DNA from: Colwellia sp. PAMC 20917 | GTDB taxonomy: Bacteria > Pseudomonadota > Gammaproteobacteria > Enterobacterales > Alteromonadaceae | DNA: 64,000 bases | Assembly (NCBI RefSeq): GCF_001767295.1 | Contig: NZ_CP014944.1 | Coordinates: 1,674,001 to 1,738,000, forward strand | Direction of reading: 5' to 3' | In this document: in pieces, positions 49,389 through 60,638 of the stretch | How the letters are laid out: each line of letters opens with the position of its first letter | Numbering within the stretch: position 1 is the stretch's first letter | Made by a program: the position numbers and the translations under genes | The notes under the pieces: generated by a model | Databases searched by the model: none | What the model saw: the letters and a program-made list of their open reading frames with translations, nothing else | Told to the model about the DNA's origin: nothing

Positions 49389-50009
49389 ATGAAAATGACT
49401 ATAGCAAAAAAGATCGTTATTGGTTTAACCGGCGGTATTGGTTGTGGCAAAACAACCGTTGCTAATTTTTTTTCCGACTTAGGTATCGATATTATTGATG
49501 CCGACATCGCGGCAAGAAAAGTTGTCGCACCGAACAGCAGCGCATTACTGCAAATATCTCAGCATTTTGGCAAGACGTTTATTATGCCAGACGGCAGTCT
49601 TAATCGGGCCTTATTACGCAGTCAAATATTCAGTAATGAAGCAGACAAACAATGGCTTAATAACTTACTTCACCCGTTAATAAGACAAACTATGCTCGAA
49701 GAGATCCAGCAAAGTCAGTCACCCTATTGCTTGCTTGTCGCCCCTCTACTTATCGAGAACAACTTACAGAGTTTAGTTGCACGCATTTTAGTAATTGATA
49801 TCAGCGAATCAGCACAAGTTAAGCGTGCGGTATTGCGTGATCCTAGCTCATCAGATGAAATAAAGCGTATTATTGCCAGTCAAATATCAAGGGAAGATCG
49901 CTTAAAACATGCCGATGATATTATTGATAACTCCAGTTCTGACTTGAGCCTGATAAAAGCGAGTGTCATTAAGCTCGACCAAAAATATCGAAATTTAGCA
50001 ACGAGTTAG
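49389..50009 (+). CDS. coaE: Dephospho-CoA kinase
   Basis: Last step of CoA synthesis. 206 residues. P-loop GLTGGIGCGKTTVANFF, DADIAARKVV in the acceptor site, LVAPLLIENNL and the lid-region SQISREDRLKHADDII. The pilD-coaE-zapD-yacG order is a conserved gammaproteobacterial string. Confidence 0.96.
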   Translation: MKMTIAKKIVIGLTGGIGCGKTTVANFFSDLGIDIIDADIAARKVVAPNSSALLQISQHFGKTFIMPDGSLNRALLRSQIFSNEADKQWLNNLLHPLIRQTMLEEIQQSQSPYCLLVAPLLIENNLQSLVARILVIDISESAQVKRAVLRDPSSSDEIKRIIASQISREDRLKHADDIIDNSSSDLSLIKASVIKLDQKYRNLATS

Positions 50010-50116
50010 TAAAATTGTACAAATTTTACTATTTTTAGCAAAAAAATTCGCCATTTCTGTTGGGTGTCGTTAGTATGGAAAGCTAAACACTCAGCTTTAT
50101 TGATGACATCAGGTTA

Positions 50117-50863
50117 ATGACTAAAATTTTATATGAACATCCGCTTAACGAACGGATCCGTAACTACCTTAAACTTGAACATTTATTTGCTCAGGCACAA
50201 GATTGTCTGCAGCGTAAAATTTCAGTCAGCCATCAAGTTTTCTTTAACGCCTTATTTGCCATTATTGATACCTTAGAACGAAATGATGTTCGCGGTGACT
50301 TAATTAAAGATCTTGAAAAACTAGAACAAAATTTAGTGATCTGGTCACAAGCGCCTGAAATAGATGACAGTATCTTAGCTGAAAATCTACAACAAACTGT
50401 TGAGCTTATTTGTCTATTAAAACCAAATACTCCTGTGTGGGCACAACTCAAACACGACAAGTTTCTGGCGACCTTAAAACAACGCTTTGCCATGCAGGGT
50501 GGTAGCTCAAGTTTCGATTTACCACAATTACAGTTTTGGTTACATCAAGACAGTGAGATTCTTGCTAAAGATGTCCAAGGCTGGCTTGCCCTACTTGAAC
50601 AAGTTAAAAGCGCTTTAGATATGATATTAAAGTTTATTCGCCAACGGGCTGAATTCAAACAGATAGATACCGAGAGTGGTTTTTACCAAGATAATGGTGA
50701 AGGTATTTTATTACTTCGTATTAAAGTCGACCAAAAATCACCTTATTACCCAACGGTAAGTGGCAATCGTCTGCGTTATTCTATTCGCTTTATGTCTCTT
50801 TGTGATGAAACCGGACGTAAGTATTCAAATAAGGCCACTTCATTTCAATTAGCTCGCTGTTAG
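50117..50863 (+). CDS. zapD: Cell division protein ZapD
   Basis: FtsZ-binding protein that cross-links Z-ring filaments. 248 residues. The N-terminal YEHPLNERIRNYLKLEHLF is diagnostic of ZapD (YacF), followed by an alpha-helical domain and a C-terminal beta domain with GILLLRIKVDQ and NRLRYSIRFMS. AGG before ATG. Its partner ftsZ lies about 7 kb away. Confidence 0.94.
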   Translation: MTKILYEHPLNERIRNYLKLEHLFAQAQDCLQRKISVSHQVFFNALFAIIDTLERNDVRGDLIKDLEKLEQNLVIWSQAPEIDDSILAENLQQTVELICLLKPNTPVWAQLKHDKFLATLKQRFAMQGGSSSFDLPQLQFWLHQDSEILAKDVQGWLALLEQVKSALDMILKFIRQRAEFKQIDTESGFYQDNGEGILLLRIKVDQKSPYYPTVSGNRLRYSIRFMSLCDETGRKYSNKATSFQLARC

Positions 50864-50975
50864 CATTGCCTTAATTAATTTCACAAATACCCTTTATCCA
50901 TTCAATATGCAGGTTTCATCTTGGAGTAGGAAGGGTATAATCCCACCACTAAGTATTTAATTACAAGCACCAACT

Positions 50976-51212
50976 ATGACCTTAAAAGTATCTTGTCCAA
51001 CGTGTCAAAAAGAAGTTATTTGGCAACCAGAGAGTCAGTTTCGCCCTTTTTGCTGCAAACGTTGCCAGTTAATTGACATTGGTGAATGGGCTGATGAAGG
51101 ACATAAAATCAGCCAGCCATTACAAGGTGATATTCAGCTAACCGAAGAAATGCTTGACGCACTCGAAGGTGAGTTCTTACAAAGTAATAAGTTTTTTGTT
51201 GAACCAGAATAG
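50976..51212 (+). CDS. yacG: DNA gyrase inhibitor YacG
   Basis: Small zinc protein that binds GyrB in E. coli. 78 residues. Four-cysteine zinc site [10 protein letters not shown] / [16 protein letters not shown]; acidic C-terminal half. Convergent with mutT with a two-base gap between stop codons. Confidence 0.93.
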   Translation: MTLKVSCPTCQKEVIWQPESQFRPFCCKRCQLIDIGEWADEGHKISQPLQGDIQLTEEMLDALEGEFLQSNKFFVEPE

Positions 51213-51214
51213 TA

Positions 51215-51607
51215 TTAATTGTTCATCAGCAGTTTTTCAACAATCGCAACATTAGCGGCGGGAAAGTCACATTGGCTTAATTGCGCTAATGTGAACCAAG
51301 CTGATTGCTGCCCTTCTTGGGCAATAGGTTCATGTTGGAAGTTATCAACCACATAAACGTCTAATAGCACCTTTTTATCGCCATAATCATGGCTAACTTC
51401 AATGAGCGGGTAGCAAGAGAGAACATCTATTGCTACTTCCTCTTGAAGCTCTCTGTGCAAAGCCTGAGCAACTGTTTCATCTTTTTCCACCTTACCACCA
51501 GGAAACTCCCATTTCCCGCCTTGATGCGCATTATCGAGGCGCTTGGTAAGAAAGTACAGCTCTTCTCGCATGATAACACCGACAGCTACATGTACTACTT
51601 TTTGCAT
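51215..51607 (-). CDS. mutT: 8-oxo-dGTP diphosphatase MutT
   Basis: Nudix hydrolase that cleans oxidised dGTP from the nucleotide pool. 130 residues. The Nudix box GGKVEKDETVAQALHRELQ followed by EEV is intact. VHVAVGVIMREELYFLTKRL and WEFPGGK match MutT. Convergent with yacG and downstream of secA, the usual secA-mutT neighbourhood. Confidence 0.93.
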   Translation of the reverse strand: MQKVVHVAVGVIMREELYFLTKRLDNAHQGGKWEFPGGKVEKDETVAQALHRELQEEVAIDVLSCYPLIEVSHDYGDKKVLLDVYVVDNFQHEPIAQEGQQSAWFTLAQLSQCDFPAANVAIVEKLLMNN

Positions 51608-51840
51608 AACTCTTTCCTAAAGCTTTAAATCAATCAATGATTTCGTTGTTAACGTAAAAGACGAACCTAGCTTAAACAACAAAACATCTAATAATATCCG
51701 ACGCATAATTATACATAACCATGCATTGCCATGTCTGTGAAAACGACATTGTTCGAATGAATTTAGCTAATGATAATTCGTCTGTAACAAAAATTATAAC
51801 TGAACACTGCAATAATAATCGTCATTAGCATTGCGCACAT

Positions 51841-51872
51841 AAAAAACGCCAGTTAATAACTGGCGTTTTTTT
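51841..51872 (-). terminator. Terminator of secA
   Basis: Arms aaaaaacgccagtta / taactggcgtttttt, 23 bases past the secA stop, with U-tracts in both directions; a strong hairpin. The rest of the 287-base gap to mutT shows no gene. Confidence 0.9.
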
Positions 51873-51894
51873 CAAACATCTTAATAAATAACGA

Positions 51895-54594
51895 TTAGGT
51901 TAATTTACCATGACATTGCTTATATTTCTTACCTGAACCACATGGACAAGCTTCATTACGACCCACTCGTTGTATTTCTGGCTTTGTCTCTGTACTGCTA
52001 GCAGATTCGTGAGTATATTCTTTTGGAATAGCTTCAGCTTTACGATGTTGCTCTTCAACAGCTTCAACATCAGACTCAGCACGAATTTTTACCTTGCTAA
52101 GAATACTGATAACGTCATATTTCAGGGTCTCAAGTAATTCACCAAATAACTCAAAAGATTCACGCTTAAACTCTTGCTTAGGATTTTTCTGAGCATAGCC
52201 ACGTAAATGTATACCTTGACGTAGATGATCCATCGCCGCTAAATGTTCTTTCCAATGAGAGTCTAAGCTTTGTAACATAACAGCTTTTTCAAATTGACGA
52301 ATAACATCGGCACCAGCTTGCTCTTCTTTCTCGGTATAGTTAGCTTCAACTTCTGCTAATAGTTTTTCGCGTAAAGTTTCTTCATGCAATTTAGTATCTT
52401 CTTCAAGCCACTTTGCAATAGGGAACTCTAAAGATAGTTCGCCCTTAAAGCGCTCTTCTAAACCAGAGATATCCCACATTTCTTCCATAGATTGCTGAGG
52501 AATATGCTGATTTATAATACCAGTTACTACATCTGTACGAATATTTTTAATAACATCAGCAATATCAGCTTCGTCCATTAACTCGTTACGTTGTTCATAA
52601 ATAACTTGGCGTTGATCATTAGAAACATCATCGAACTCAAGCAGTTGTTTACGAATATCGAAGTTACGACCTTCAACTTTACGCTGAGCATTTTCGATGC
52701 TGCGAGTGACCCATGGATGTTCAATGGCTTCGCCGTGCTCCATGCCTAACTTGCGCATCATGTTTGAAATACGTTCTGAAGCAAAAATTCGCATCAGTGC
52801 ATCTTCCATCGATAAGTAGAAGCGAGTTGAACCTGCATCACCTTGACGTCCTGAACGGCCGCGTAATTGATTATCAATACGACGAGACTCATGGCGTTCA
52901 GTGGCAACTATGTGTAAGCCACCTAATTCTAAGACTTTATTGTGCTGTATTATCCATTCTTCTTTCGCTTTAGCGATGCTTTCTTTGCTTTGGTCTTTTA
53001 ATTTAGCAACAATCGCATCAAAGTTTCCGCCTAAGACGATATCGGTACCACGACCTGCCATGTTGGTTGCGATAGTTACTGCGCCAACTTTACCCGCATC
53101 TGCAACAATTTCTGCTTCTTGCTGGTGAAACTTAGCATTCAATACTTTGTGCTTAATTTTTGCTTTCTTTAAGAAGTCAGATAAGAACTCAGAGGTTTCT
53201 ATACTAATCGTACCAACAAGCACAGGTTGTCCGCGTTCAACACAATCTTTAATATCTTCTAAAATCGCTTCAAACTTTTCATCAGCGGTTAAATAGATCA
53301 GATCAGCAAGATCTTTACGGATCATCGGTTGATTGGTTGGAATAACTACGGTTTCTAAACCATAAATATGATTAAACTCAAATGCTTCTGTGTCAGCAGT
53401 ACCTGTCATTCCTGATAATTTTTCGTAGATACGGAAAAAATTCTGGAACGTTATCGAAGCTAAGGTTTGATTTTCGTTTTGAATATTCACCCCTTCTTTT
53501 GCTTCAACGGCTTGATGTAACCCTTCTGACCAACGACGGCCTTCCATCGTACGACCGGTATGTTCATCAACAATAACGATTTCGTCATCTTTAACAATAT
53601 AATCGACATCTTTTTGGAAAAGCTTATGGGCACGTAATGCCGCCATAACATGATGCAATAAGGTAATATTGGTTGCTGAAAACAAAGAATCGCCGTCTTG
53701 AATGAGACCTTTCTCATTCATGATTTCTTCAATTCTTATTTGGCCATGCTCTGTTAGATAGATTTGCTTAGACTTTTCATCAATGGTGAAATCACCTTCA
53801 ACAAAATCTTTAGATTGACCGGTATCTTTATCTTTGTCTTCTTCGTTTTGTAGTACCAACGTCGGCACAACAAGGTTAATTTGACGATAAAGTTCAGAGC
53901 TATCTTCGGCTTGACCCGAAATAATCAAAGGAGTTCTAGCTTCATCTATTAAAATTGAATCGACTTCATCAATAACAGCAAAATTCAATGGCTTTTGCGT
54001 ACGCTCTTCTGGCGAAAAGGCCATATTGTCACGTAAGTAATCAAAACCAAATTCGTTGTTAGTACCATAGGTAATATCTGAATTATAAGCCGCTTGCTTC
54101 TCAGCTGATGCTAATCCGGCAATATTACAACCTACCGTCATATCTAGAAAATCAAATAATGGTCGACACCAGTCAGCATCACGTGTTGCTAGGTAATCAT
54201 TCACCGTTATAACGTGAACACCCTTACCTGTTAATGCGTTGAGGTAAGAAGGAAGTGTCGCGGTTAACGTTTTACCTTCACCAGTGCGCATCTCCGCAAT
54301 TTTACCATCGTTTAAGACCATGCCGCCGATCATTTGTACATCAAAGTGGCGCATACCAAAGACACGTTTACTGGCTTCACGTACAACAGCAAATGCTTCT
54401 GGTAGGATACTTGATAGAGATTCTTCTTTGGCTAAACGCTCTTTAAATTCTGCGGTTTTTGCTTTTAGTTCTTCGTCAGAAAGAGCTTCCATAACGGGCT
54501 CTAAGGCGTTTATTTTTAAAACTTCTTTATTCATTTGTTTAATTAATCGATCATTACGACTACCAAACATTTTCGTCATTAACTTTACAAACAT
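51895..54594 (-). CDS. secA: Protein translocase ATPase SecA
   Basis: Motor of Sec-dependent export. I use [16 protein letters not shown], which aligns with E. coli MLIKLLTKVFGSRNDR; in-frame starts up to 20 codons upstream lie in the leader. About 899 residues. Walker [25 protein letters not shown]-type [16 protein letters not shown], preprotein cross-linking domain, NBD2 with [15 protein letters not shown] and [11 protein letters not shown], and a C-terminal zinc/SecB-binding tail [13 protein letters not shown]. No SecM-like leader ORF is evident between the M23 gene and secA. Confidence 0.96.
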   Translation of the reverse strand: MFVKLMTKMFGSRNDRLIKQMNKEVLKINALEPVMEALSDEELKAKTAEFKERLAKEESLSSILPEAFAVVREASKRVFGMRHFDVQMIGGMVLNDGKIAEMRTGEGKTLTATLPSYLNALTGKGVHVITVNDYLATRDADWCRPLFDFLDMTVGCNIAGLASAEKQAAYNSDITYGTNNEFGFDYLRDNMAFSPEERTQKPLNFAVIDEVDSILIDEARTPLIISGQAEDSSELYRQINLVVPTLVLQNEEDKDKDTGQSKDFVEGDFTIDEKSKQIYLTEHGQIRIEEIMNEKGLIQDGDSLFSATNITLLHHVMAALRAHKLFQKDVDYIVKDDEIVIVDEHTGRTMEGRRWSEGLHQAVEAKEGVNIQNENQTLASITFQNFFRIYEKLSGMTGTADTEAFEFNHIYGLETVVIPTNQPMIRKDLADLIYLTADEKFEAILEDIKDCVERGQPVLVGTISIETSEFLSDFLKKAKIKHKVLNAKFHQQEAEIVADAGKVGAVTIATNMAGRGTDIVLGGNFDAIVAKLKDQSKESIAKAKEEWIIQHNKVLELGGLHIVATERHESRRIDNQLRGRSGRQGDAGSTRFYLSMEDALMRIFASERISNMMRKLGMEHGEAIEHPWVTRSIENAQRKVEGRNFDIRKQLLEFDDVSNDQRQVIYEQRNELMDEADIADVIKNIRTDVVTGIINQHIPQQSMEEMWDISGLEERFKGELSLEFPIAKWLEEDTKLHEETLREKLLAEVEANYTEKEEQAGADVIRQFEKAVMLQSLDSHWKEHLAAMDHLRQGIHLRGYAQKNPKQEFKRESFELFGELLETLKYDVISILSKVKIRAESDVEAVEEQHRKAEAIPKEYTHESASSTETKPEIQRVGRNEACPCGSGKKYKQCHGKLT

Positions 54595-54672
54595 CTTGTT
54601 AAACCATATTGATATTAGAAGAAATACTTCCGCTGAAAATAACGTGACCAACAAGGGTCACATAAATTGTTT

Positions 54673-55569
54673 TTATTTTGCTTTTCTATATACGAACTTA
54701 ATTGGATCTATTTGTGCATTATTGCGTAAAATTTCGTAATGAACATGAGGTCCAGTCGAGCGCCCCGTGCTACCCATACGTGCAATAATTTGTCCTTTGC
54801 TAACCACATCTCCTACTTTAACGAGTAAATTTTTATTATGACCATAACGAGTTTTTAATCCCCTACCGTGATTAATCTCGATAAGTTGCCCGTAGCCGTA
54901 CCGGTCACTTGCCCAAGAAACAACACCTGAAGCCGTTGCAATTATCGCAGCACCTTCTTTACCTGCGAAGTCTACACCTTTATGTATCGCTGCTTTACCA
55001 CTAAATGGGTCTTTTCGTACACCGTAATATGAAGAGAGCCAACCACCAATCATTGGTCGACCAGACAAATAGCTGCTACTTTCTATATGGTGACCCAAAG
55101 TCAAAGATTCAAGCGTAGTCAGTTGATTTTCTTCGTGGTGCAAACTTTCTTCTAGTGTTGATATTTCAGTTAACAACTCTGCCAGTGGCTTTTTATAATG
55201 GTTTTCACTCTGCAGCATAGGACCACCTGATGGCGGTAATTGTTGAAAATTAAATTCATTTTCTGGAATTGATGCTTCACTTGCTAAACGGTCACCTAAA
55301 GCATTCAGTCGTAACACTTGGCTTTGCAACTCAGCGAGTTTCATCGTTAGTGCGGTTAATTGTGGTTCAGTTAATTGCTGAGGATCTATCTTAGCGGGTG
55401 AATTCAAAGCATAGGGTACAGCTTGTGGCACGTCATCAGCAGAAAAAATCAAATGAACAACAAAGCCTGATATTAGCGCAAATACAGTGATCGCAGACAA
55501 CCAATGCAACTTATTCAGCGTCATTGAAAATCTAACGTTCTTTCCACGATATAGTAGTGTTAAACTCAT
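54673..55569 (-). CDS. M23-family metallopeptidase (LytM domain)
   Basis: 298 residues. A membrane helix about 24-44 (LSAITVFALISGFVVHLIFS), a coiled-coil periplasmic region about 65-140, and a C-terminal LytM domain with zinc ligands in KGVDFAGKEGA (preceding H) and GRSTGPHVHYEI. Both H/D and HxH zinc motifs are intact, so a catalytic endopeptidase is likely. Precedes secA by 78 bases on the same strand and is divergent from the DUF721 gene. Confidence 0.9.
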   Translation of the reverse strand: MSLTLLYRGKNVRFSMTLNKLHWLSAITVFALISGFVVHLIFSADDVPQAVPYALNSPAKIDPQQLTEPQLTALTMKLAELQSQVLRLNALGDRLASEASIPENEFNFQQLPPSGGPMLQSENHYKKPLAELLTEISTLEESLHHEENQLTTLESLTLGHHIESSSYLSGRPMIGGWLSSYYGVRKDPFSGKAAIHKGVDFAGKEGAAIIATASGVVSWASDRYGYGQLIEINHGRGLKTRYGHNKNLLVKVGDVVSKGQIIARMGSTGRSTGPHVHYEILRNNAQIDPIKFVYRKAK

Positions 55570-55604
55570 AATTACTTAAATACTATTCCAAAGTAGAGTG
55601 GTTA

Positions 55605-56075
55605 ATGGCACGCAAAACAAGAAAACCTTCAGATATGTCAGAGCTCTTTCAATCATCGAAAGGCACTTTGGCACAAATAGCAGCAAAAACCAACTCTTTA
55701 ACTATCTTGTCTGACATTGTACGCCAAACTTGCCCTGACCTGCCAGCAGATGTCTGGCATATTGCCAATTTTAAGCAAAATTCTTTAGTAATTGAAGTCA
55801 CATCTGCTGTTTGGAGCCAAAGACTACAGTTTGAACGGATGAATATTTGCCGTGAACTGGCCATTGCTACCGACAAGGCTTTTGATCAAATTGAAATTAA
55901 GGTATCGCCTTATCGCAATAAAGTCGTTTATCAATCTGAAGAAAAACCCGCGGAGCCATTACATATCTCACAAAACACCGCTAACCAATTATTGGCTATT
56001 GCTAAAAACGCGCCTGAGAGTTTACGTAAAAAATTAGAAAAATTGGCAAAACACGCTGACAAAAACGCCATATGA
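55605..56075 (+). CDS. dciA: DUF721/DciA-type protein
   Basis: 156 residues. DUF721 domain about 10-105 (MSELFQSSKGTLAQIAAKTN, PDVWHIANF-like ADVWHIANFKQNSLVIEV) followed by a helical C-terminal tail (KNAPESLRKKLEKLAKHA). DciA proteins load replicative helicase DnaB in bacteria lacking DnaC; here that role is family-based. Its location divergent from the peptidase and near secA is conserved. Symbol tentative. Confidence 0.8.
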   Translation: MARKTRKPSDMSELFQSSKGTLAQIAAKTNSLTILSDIVRQTCPDLPADVWHIANFKQNSLVIEVTSAVWSQRLQFERMNICRELAIATDKAFDQIEIKVSPYRNKVVYQSEEKPAEPLHISQNTANQLLAIAKNAPESLRKKLEKLAKHADKNAI

Positions 56076-56114
56076 TAATTTTGCCTAGATATGATTTATA
56101 CCCTTTATCTTAAA

Positions 56115-56146
56115 ATAAAAAACCAGTCATTTGACTGGTTTTTTTA
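56115..56146. terminator. Bidirectional terminator between dciA and lpxC
   Basis: aaccagtca / tgactggtt stem with A/T runs on both sides, between two convergent genes. Confidence 0.9.
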
Positions 56147-56171
56147 TTGAGTAACATTAGCAGTATCTTAA

Positions 56172-57089
56172 TTAAAATGCGGCAGCCGTTACTTCTTGAT
56201 ATTGGATAGGAGACGGTGTTTCATCTTCGTAAGTCACCCATTCCCAACTTTCTTTTTGCTTAAAGACTTCTCTTAACAAGATATTATTTAAGCCATGTCC
56301 AGATTTAAAGGCATTTAACTCACCTAAAATACTGTGACCACACATATACAAGTCGCCAATCGCATCGAGTATTTTGTGTTTAACAAATTCATCGTCATAG
56401 CGTAATTCATCTTTATTAAGCATGCGGTATTCGTCAAGTACAATGGCATTTTCTAAACTGCCACCTAAAGCTAAATCGTGAGAGCGAAGAAATTCGATAT
56501 CACTCATAAAGCCAAAAGTACGTGCTCGACTAATTTCTTTAATAAAAGAACAGCTAGATAAGTCCATGCTCATCGTCTGACATGTTTTAGAAATAACAGG
56601 ATGTTCAAATTCAATAGCAAAATTAATTTTAAAACCATGGTAAGGCTTTAATTCTGCCCATTTGTCACCTTCTTCAACACGAACAGTTTTCTTTATGCGA
56701 ATAAAACGTTTTGCTGCTGCTAATGTTTTGATGCCAACCGACTGTATTAAATAAACGAACGGCAATGCGCTACCGTCCATAATCGGGATTTCAGGAGAAT
56801 CTATTTCAACAATTAAGTTGTCAATACCTAAACCTGCGGCAGCTGATAACAAGTGCTCGACGGTGGAAATCTTCACACCTTGTTCATTGACTAAGCACGT
56901 ACACAAAGTTGTCTCGCCCACAGCTTCAGGCGTTGCTGAAATTTCAACAATCGGATCTAAATCTATGCGGCGAAAAACAATACCAGTATTGGCTGGCGCA
57001 GGACGGAGAGTCAACTGCACCTTTTCACCTTTGTGTAAACCAACACCAACGGCGGTTACACTGTCTTTTAATGTACGTTGTTTAATCAT
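56172..57089 (-). CDS. lpxC: UDP-3-O-acyl-N-acetylglucosamine deacetylase LpxC
   Basis: Zinc deacetylase, committed step of lipid A synthesis. 305 residues. [18 protein letters not shown] carries the first His, and [15 protein letters not shown] the His and Asp zinc ligands; [13 protein letters not shown] follows. The C-terminal AAAF tail is near the LpxC degradation tag seen in E. coli. Last gene of the dcw cluster, 225 bases from ftsZ, with its own promoter. Confidence 0.96.
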   Translation of the reverse strand: MIKQRTLKDSVTAVGVGLHKGEKVQLTLRPAPANTGIVFRRIDLDPIVEISATPEAVGETTLCTCLVNEQGVKISTVEHLLSAAAGLGIDNLIVEIDSPEIPIMDGSALPFVYLIQSVGIKTLAAAKRFIRIKKTVRVEEGDKWAELKPYHGFKINFAIEFEHPVISKTCQTMSMDLSSCSFIKEISRARTFGFMSDIEFLRSHDLALGGSLENAIVLDEYRMLNKDELRYDDEFVKHKILDAIGDLYMCGHSILGELNAFKSGHGLNNILLREVFKQKESWEWVTYEDETPSPIQYQEVTAAAF

Positions 57090-57149
57090 AAATGCCTTAT
57101 TAAGCTTTTACTAACCTTGAAATGCACCGTCCTCTTTCGACGGGCGCAC

Positions 57150-57178
57150 AATATAGCAGAAAAACATAACAAAATCAA
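57150..57178 (-). promoter_or_regulatory. Sigma-70 promoter of lpxC
   Basis: TTGATT, 17 bases, TATATT on the minus strand, about 61 bases before the lpxC start, in the ftsZ-lpxC gap. Confidence 0.6.
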
Positions 57179-57314
57179 AATATCAGCTTTTAGCTTCACA
57201 TTATTTTACACACAACTGTTCAACCAGCTGTATCCTAGTCACATATTAATTCGAATAATATTAGCGATTATATACACTATTTTTATTCTCTGATGACAAA
57301 ATTAACCGTTCAAA

Positions 57315-58472
57315 TTAGTCAGCTTGTTTACGTAAAAATGCCGGGATATCTAAATAGTTCTCGATATCTGCTGCAGTTTGTACTTGAGCATTGCTGTCTT
57401 GCATTGTTATCGGCGCTGTATTTACTTCTGCCTGTGGGCTAGCAATAAATTCTTGGCCAACGGCAATAGGTGCAACAGTAGGAGCTGGATTTACTAGTGT
57501 TATATCTGGCTTGCGATCAGCACCAATACCGGTTGCAACTACAGTTACACGTAATTCATTAGTCATTTCAGGGTCGATAACCGCACCAACAACAACCGTT
57601 GCATTTTCAGAAGCAAAGGCCTTTACTGCATTACCCACTGTTTCAAATTCATCGATACTAATATCCATGCCAGCAGTAATGTTTACCAAAATACCGCGAG
57701 CACCAGCTAGGTCAACATCTTCAAGTAATGGACTCGAAATTGCAGCTTCTGCAGCTTCTTCTGCACGATCAGGACCCGATGCAATACCAGAGCCCATCAT
57801 TGCTGTGCCCATTTCTGACATAACGGTACGCACATCGGCGAAATCGACGTTAATCAAACCTGGACGAGTAATTAGCTCTGCAATACCCTGAACAGCACCT
57901 AATAATACATTATTTGCGGCTTTAAAAGCGTCAAGTAACGACGTACCTGGGCCTAAAACTTTTAATAATTTTTCATTAGGTATAGTAATTAATGAGTCGA
58001 CACTTTTCGATAATAACTCAATACCTTGATCAGCATAGTTCATGCGTTTTTTGCCTTCAAATGGGAAGGGTTTGGTAACAACAGCAACCGTTAATATGCC
58101 CATTTCTTTTGCAATTTCAGCAACAACTGGTGCAGCACCCGTACCTGTACCACCACCCATACCTGCGGCGATAAAGATCATATCAGCCCCTTGTAGCGTT
58201 TCTCTAATCGTTTCTCTGTCTTCTTCAGCGCTGCGACGACCTATTTCAGGGTTAGCGCCGGCGCCTAAACCTTTAGTTACATCTGCACCAAGTTGTAAAG
58301 TAACATTGGCTGCTGAATTACGTAATGCTTGTGAATCAGTATTTGCCGTTATGAATTCAACACCTTCAATGGTTTGACAAACCATGTGTTCAACTGCATT
58401 ACCGCCACCGCCACCAACACCAATGACTTTGATTACTGCTTCTTCGTTATGATCTTCCATTAATTCAAACAT
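57315..58472 (-). CDS. ftsZ: Cell division protein FtsZ
   Basis: Tubulin-like GTPase that forms the Z ring. 385 residues. Tubulin signature [24 protein letters not shown] at the nucleotide site, T7-loop region [11 protein letters not shown], and the conserved C-terminal peptide [13 protein letters not shown] that binds FtsA and ZipA. ZapD is also in the window. 133 bases after ftsA. Confidence 0.97.
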   Translation of the reverse strand: MFELMEDHNEEAVIKVIGVGGGGGNAVEHMVCQTIEGVEFITANTDSQALRNSAANVTLQLGADVTKGLGAGANPEIGRRSAEEDRETIRETLQGADMIFIAAGMGGGTGTGAAPVVAEIAKEMGILTVAVVTKPFPFEGKKRMNYADQGIELLSKSVDSLITIPNEKLLKVLGPGTSLLDAFKAANNVLLGAVQGIAELITRPGLINVDFADVRTVMSEMGTAMMGSGIASGPDRAEEAAEAAISSPLLEDVDLAGARGILVNITAGMDISIDEFETVGNAVKAFASENATVVVGAVIDPEMTNELRVTVVATGIGADRKPDITLVNPAPTVAPIAVGQEFIASPQAEVNTAPITMQDSNAQVQTAADIENYLDIPAFLRKQAD

Positions 58473-58605
58473 TTTTACTCTCTCCGATTTTTATGTTTTG
58501 TTCCACCAAAACGCGATTTAACTCTTACTTTTTACTTATCCACCATGATTGAGGTAGATTATAAAAATTTATTTACTCTTCTTATAACAAAGGTTTTAGT
58601 GAGGG

Positions 58606-59841
58606 TTAAAACTCACCTTTAAACCAAGCTAAGATACGCGAAGTAATACTAGCAATACCTTCACTTTTCTTACTCTCTATACTTTGTTGTTCATTGGCTT
58701 GCATACCGTAATGTAATAAACCAACAACCGTTGAGTAAGTTGAATCATCAACATACTCTTTTAAACCACTCATACCTTTTGGCTTAGCGACACGTACTGG
58801 CATTTGAAAAACTTCTTCAGCAAACTCAACAACACCTTCCATTTTCGCTGTACCACCGGTTAACACATAACCTGCGGCAATTTGATCTTCTAAGCCCGCT
58901 TCGCGAACTGCTTCTTGAATAAGTTCAAAAAGCTCTTGGTAACGTGGCTCAACAACTTCCGCTAAAGTGTGACGAGACATTGAGCGTGCAGGACGACCGC
59001 CAACACTGGGTACTTCAATGTTCTCTTCCATACTCACCATTTGTCGAAGCGCACAAGCATATTGCACTTTAATATCTTCTGCGTGGCTTAACGGCGTTCT
59101 AAAAATTTTAGCAATATCACTGGTGACTTGATTACCAGCCACAGGTATAACCGCAGTGTGTCTTAAAGCACCGCCGGCAAATACCGCAATATCCATCGTA
59201 CCTGCGCCCATGTCTACCACACAAATACCGAGTTCTTTCTCATCATCTGTTAGCACAGCATAACTAGATGCTAATGCTGAAAAAATAAGTTGATCGGCTT
59301 TTACTTCACAGCGCTCAACACATTTAACAATATTTTTAGCCATGTCGTTAGCACAAGTAACAATATGAACTTTGGCCTCCATTCGGACACCTGACATACC
59401 AATCGGGCTTTTTATCCCATCTTGGCAGTCAATACTAAATTCTTGTGGTAGTACATGTAACATGCGTCGTTCCGCGGAAATCGGTACTGAACGCGCGGTA
59501 TGTATTACGTTATCAACATCTTCTTGAATGACTTCTTTGTCATTGATTGGCACCATGCCATTTTCATTTTGACAACTAATATGCTTACCTGAAATACCTA
59601 AGTAAACCGAGCTAATTTGGCAATCGGCCATTAATTCAGCTTCGTTGATAGCACGCTGAATTGATTGAATAACCAAATTCAAATCATTAACGCCACCTTT
59701 ATCCATACCTCGTGCAGGTTGATTTCCAACACCAACAATACTTAATTGATTGTCCGGTGTTATTTCACCAACAGCAACAGATATTTTCGACGTTCCTATG
59801 TCTAAACCTACTACCAAGTTTCTTTCGTTTACTTTTGACAT
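58606..59841 (-). CDS. ftsA: Cell division protein FtsA
   Basis: Actin-like membrane tether for FtsZ. 411 residues. VVGLDIGTSKISVAVGE phosphate-1 motif, VVDMGAGTMDIAVF phosphate-2, YVLTGGTAKMEGV adenosine motif, and a C-terminal amphipathic helix SITSRILAWFKGEF. Five bases after ftsQ. Confidence 0.97.
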   Translation of the reverse strand: MSKVNERNLVVGLDIGTSKISVAVGEITPDNQLSIVGVGNQPARGMDKGGVNDLNLVIQSIQRAINEAELMADCQISSVYLGISGKHISCQNENGMVPINDKEVIQEDVDNVIHTARSVPISAERRMLHVLPQEFSIDCQDGIKSPIGMSGVRMEAKVHIVTCANDMAKNIVKCVERCEVKADQLIFSALASSYAVLTDDEKELGICVVDMGAGTMDIAVFAGGALRHTAVIPVAGNQVTSDIAKIFRTPLSHAEDIKVQYACALRQMVSMEENIEVPSVGGRPARSMSRHTLAEVVEPRYQELFELIQEAVREAGLEDQIAAGYVLTGGTAKMEGVVEFAEEVFQMPVRVAKPKGMSGLKEYVDDSTYSTVVGLLHYGMQANEQQSIESKKSEGIASITSRILAWFKGEF

Positions 59842-59846
59842 TAAAG

Positions 59847-60638
59847 TTAAGCTCTTTGTTTATTCTCTGCGGTTTTCCAACCAACAGCGAGTCCAGTGTC
59901 ATAACGTAAATCAACATAATCCACTTGCTGATTTTCTTCTTTTGTTTTCATTATTTGCGGGTAGACATCCATAAATCTTTGTACACGCTCAATTTTGTTT
60001 TCTCTACCTAAATTAAGCGTTATGCCGTTCTTCAGCGTTAACTGCCAAGAATGACGTTCGGTAAGTAACAACTCATCAATTGACAGCTCACTAAACTTCA
60101 GCAACTTACTTAAATTAACAAAGTTACTTAAGGCAAGATCTTCACTGCCTTCAGGACCAAAAAATGCGGGTAAAGCAGACTGCAAACGTGTGGTGTCTGC
60201 CTGAAATGCTTTACCGTATTGATTAATTAAAAAGTCACCATTCCATAAAGCAATCGGAGTTTGATCAACAACATAAATTTTCAGTTCATTCGGCCACTTT
60301 TTTCGTACCGATACCGAGTATACCCAAGGTAATTCAGCCACTTTCTGTTGTACGTGATTGACATCAACATTAAAAAAGTTTCCTAAGTTAACATCTTCAA
60401 TCGCATTTTCTATATCTTGTCTATTGGTAAACGGCATTTCACCGCCAATAACAATCGACGTAACAGGCATTGACTCTTCAGATGACATTTTATTATTTAA
60501 AAACCAACTGAATGAAATAATAGTAACAATCACCAGCACAAAAAAAGTCACACCGAGCCAAAAAGACCAGTGTAATTTTTCTTGTTGCTCCGTCATTAAT
60601 GGTGATAATGACGGTTGATTTCTACTAGTGATTGTCAT
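59847..60638 (-). CDS. ftsQ: Cell division protein FtsQ
   Basis: Bitopic divisome protein that bridges FtsBL and later factors. 263 residues. One membrane helix about 28-50 (WLGVTFFVLVIVTII-like), a POTRA domain from about 60 (TNRQDIENAIEDVNLGNFF) and a beta domain with WPNELKIYVVDQTPIALWN. Start overlaps the ddl stop by one base. Confidence 0.95.
   Translation of the reverse strand: MTITSRNQPSLSPLMTEQQEKLHWSFWLGVTFFVLVIVTIISFSWFLNNKMSSEESMPVTSIVIGGEMPFTNRQDIENAIEDVNLGNFFNVDVNHVQQKVAELPWVYSVSVRKKWPNELKIYVVDQTPIALWNGDFLINQYGKAFQADTTRLQSALPAFFGPEGSEDLALSNFVNLSKLLKFSELSIDELLLTERHSWQLTLKNGITLNLGRENKIERVQRFMDVYPQIMKTKEENQQVDYVDLRYDTGLAVGWKTAENKQRA

Noticed and set aside
54594-54672. SecM-like arrest leader before secA
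   Set aside because: The gap is 78 bases and holds no ORF with a signal peptide or arrest motif.
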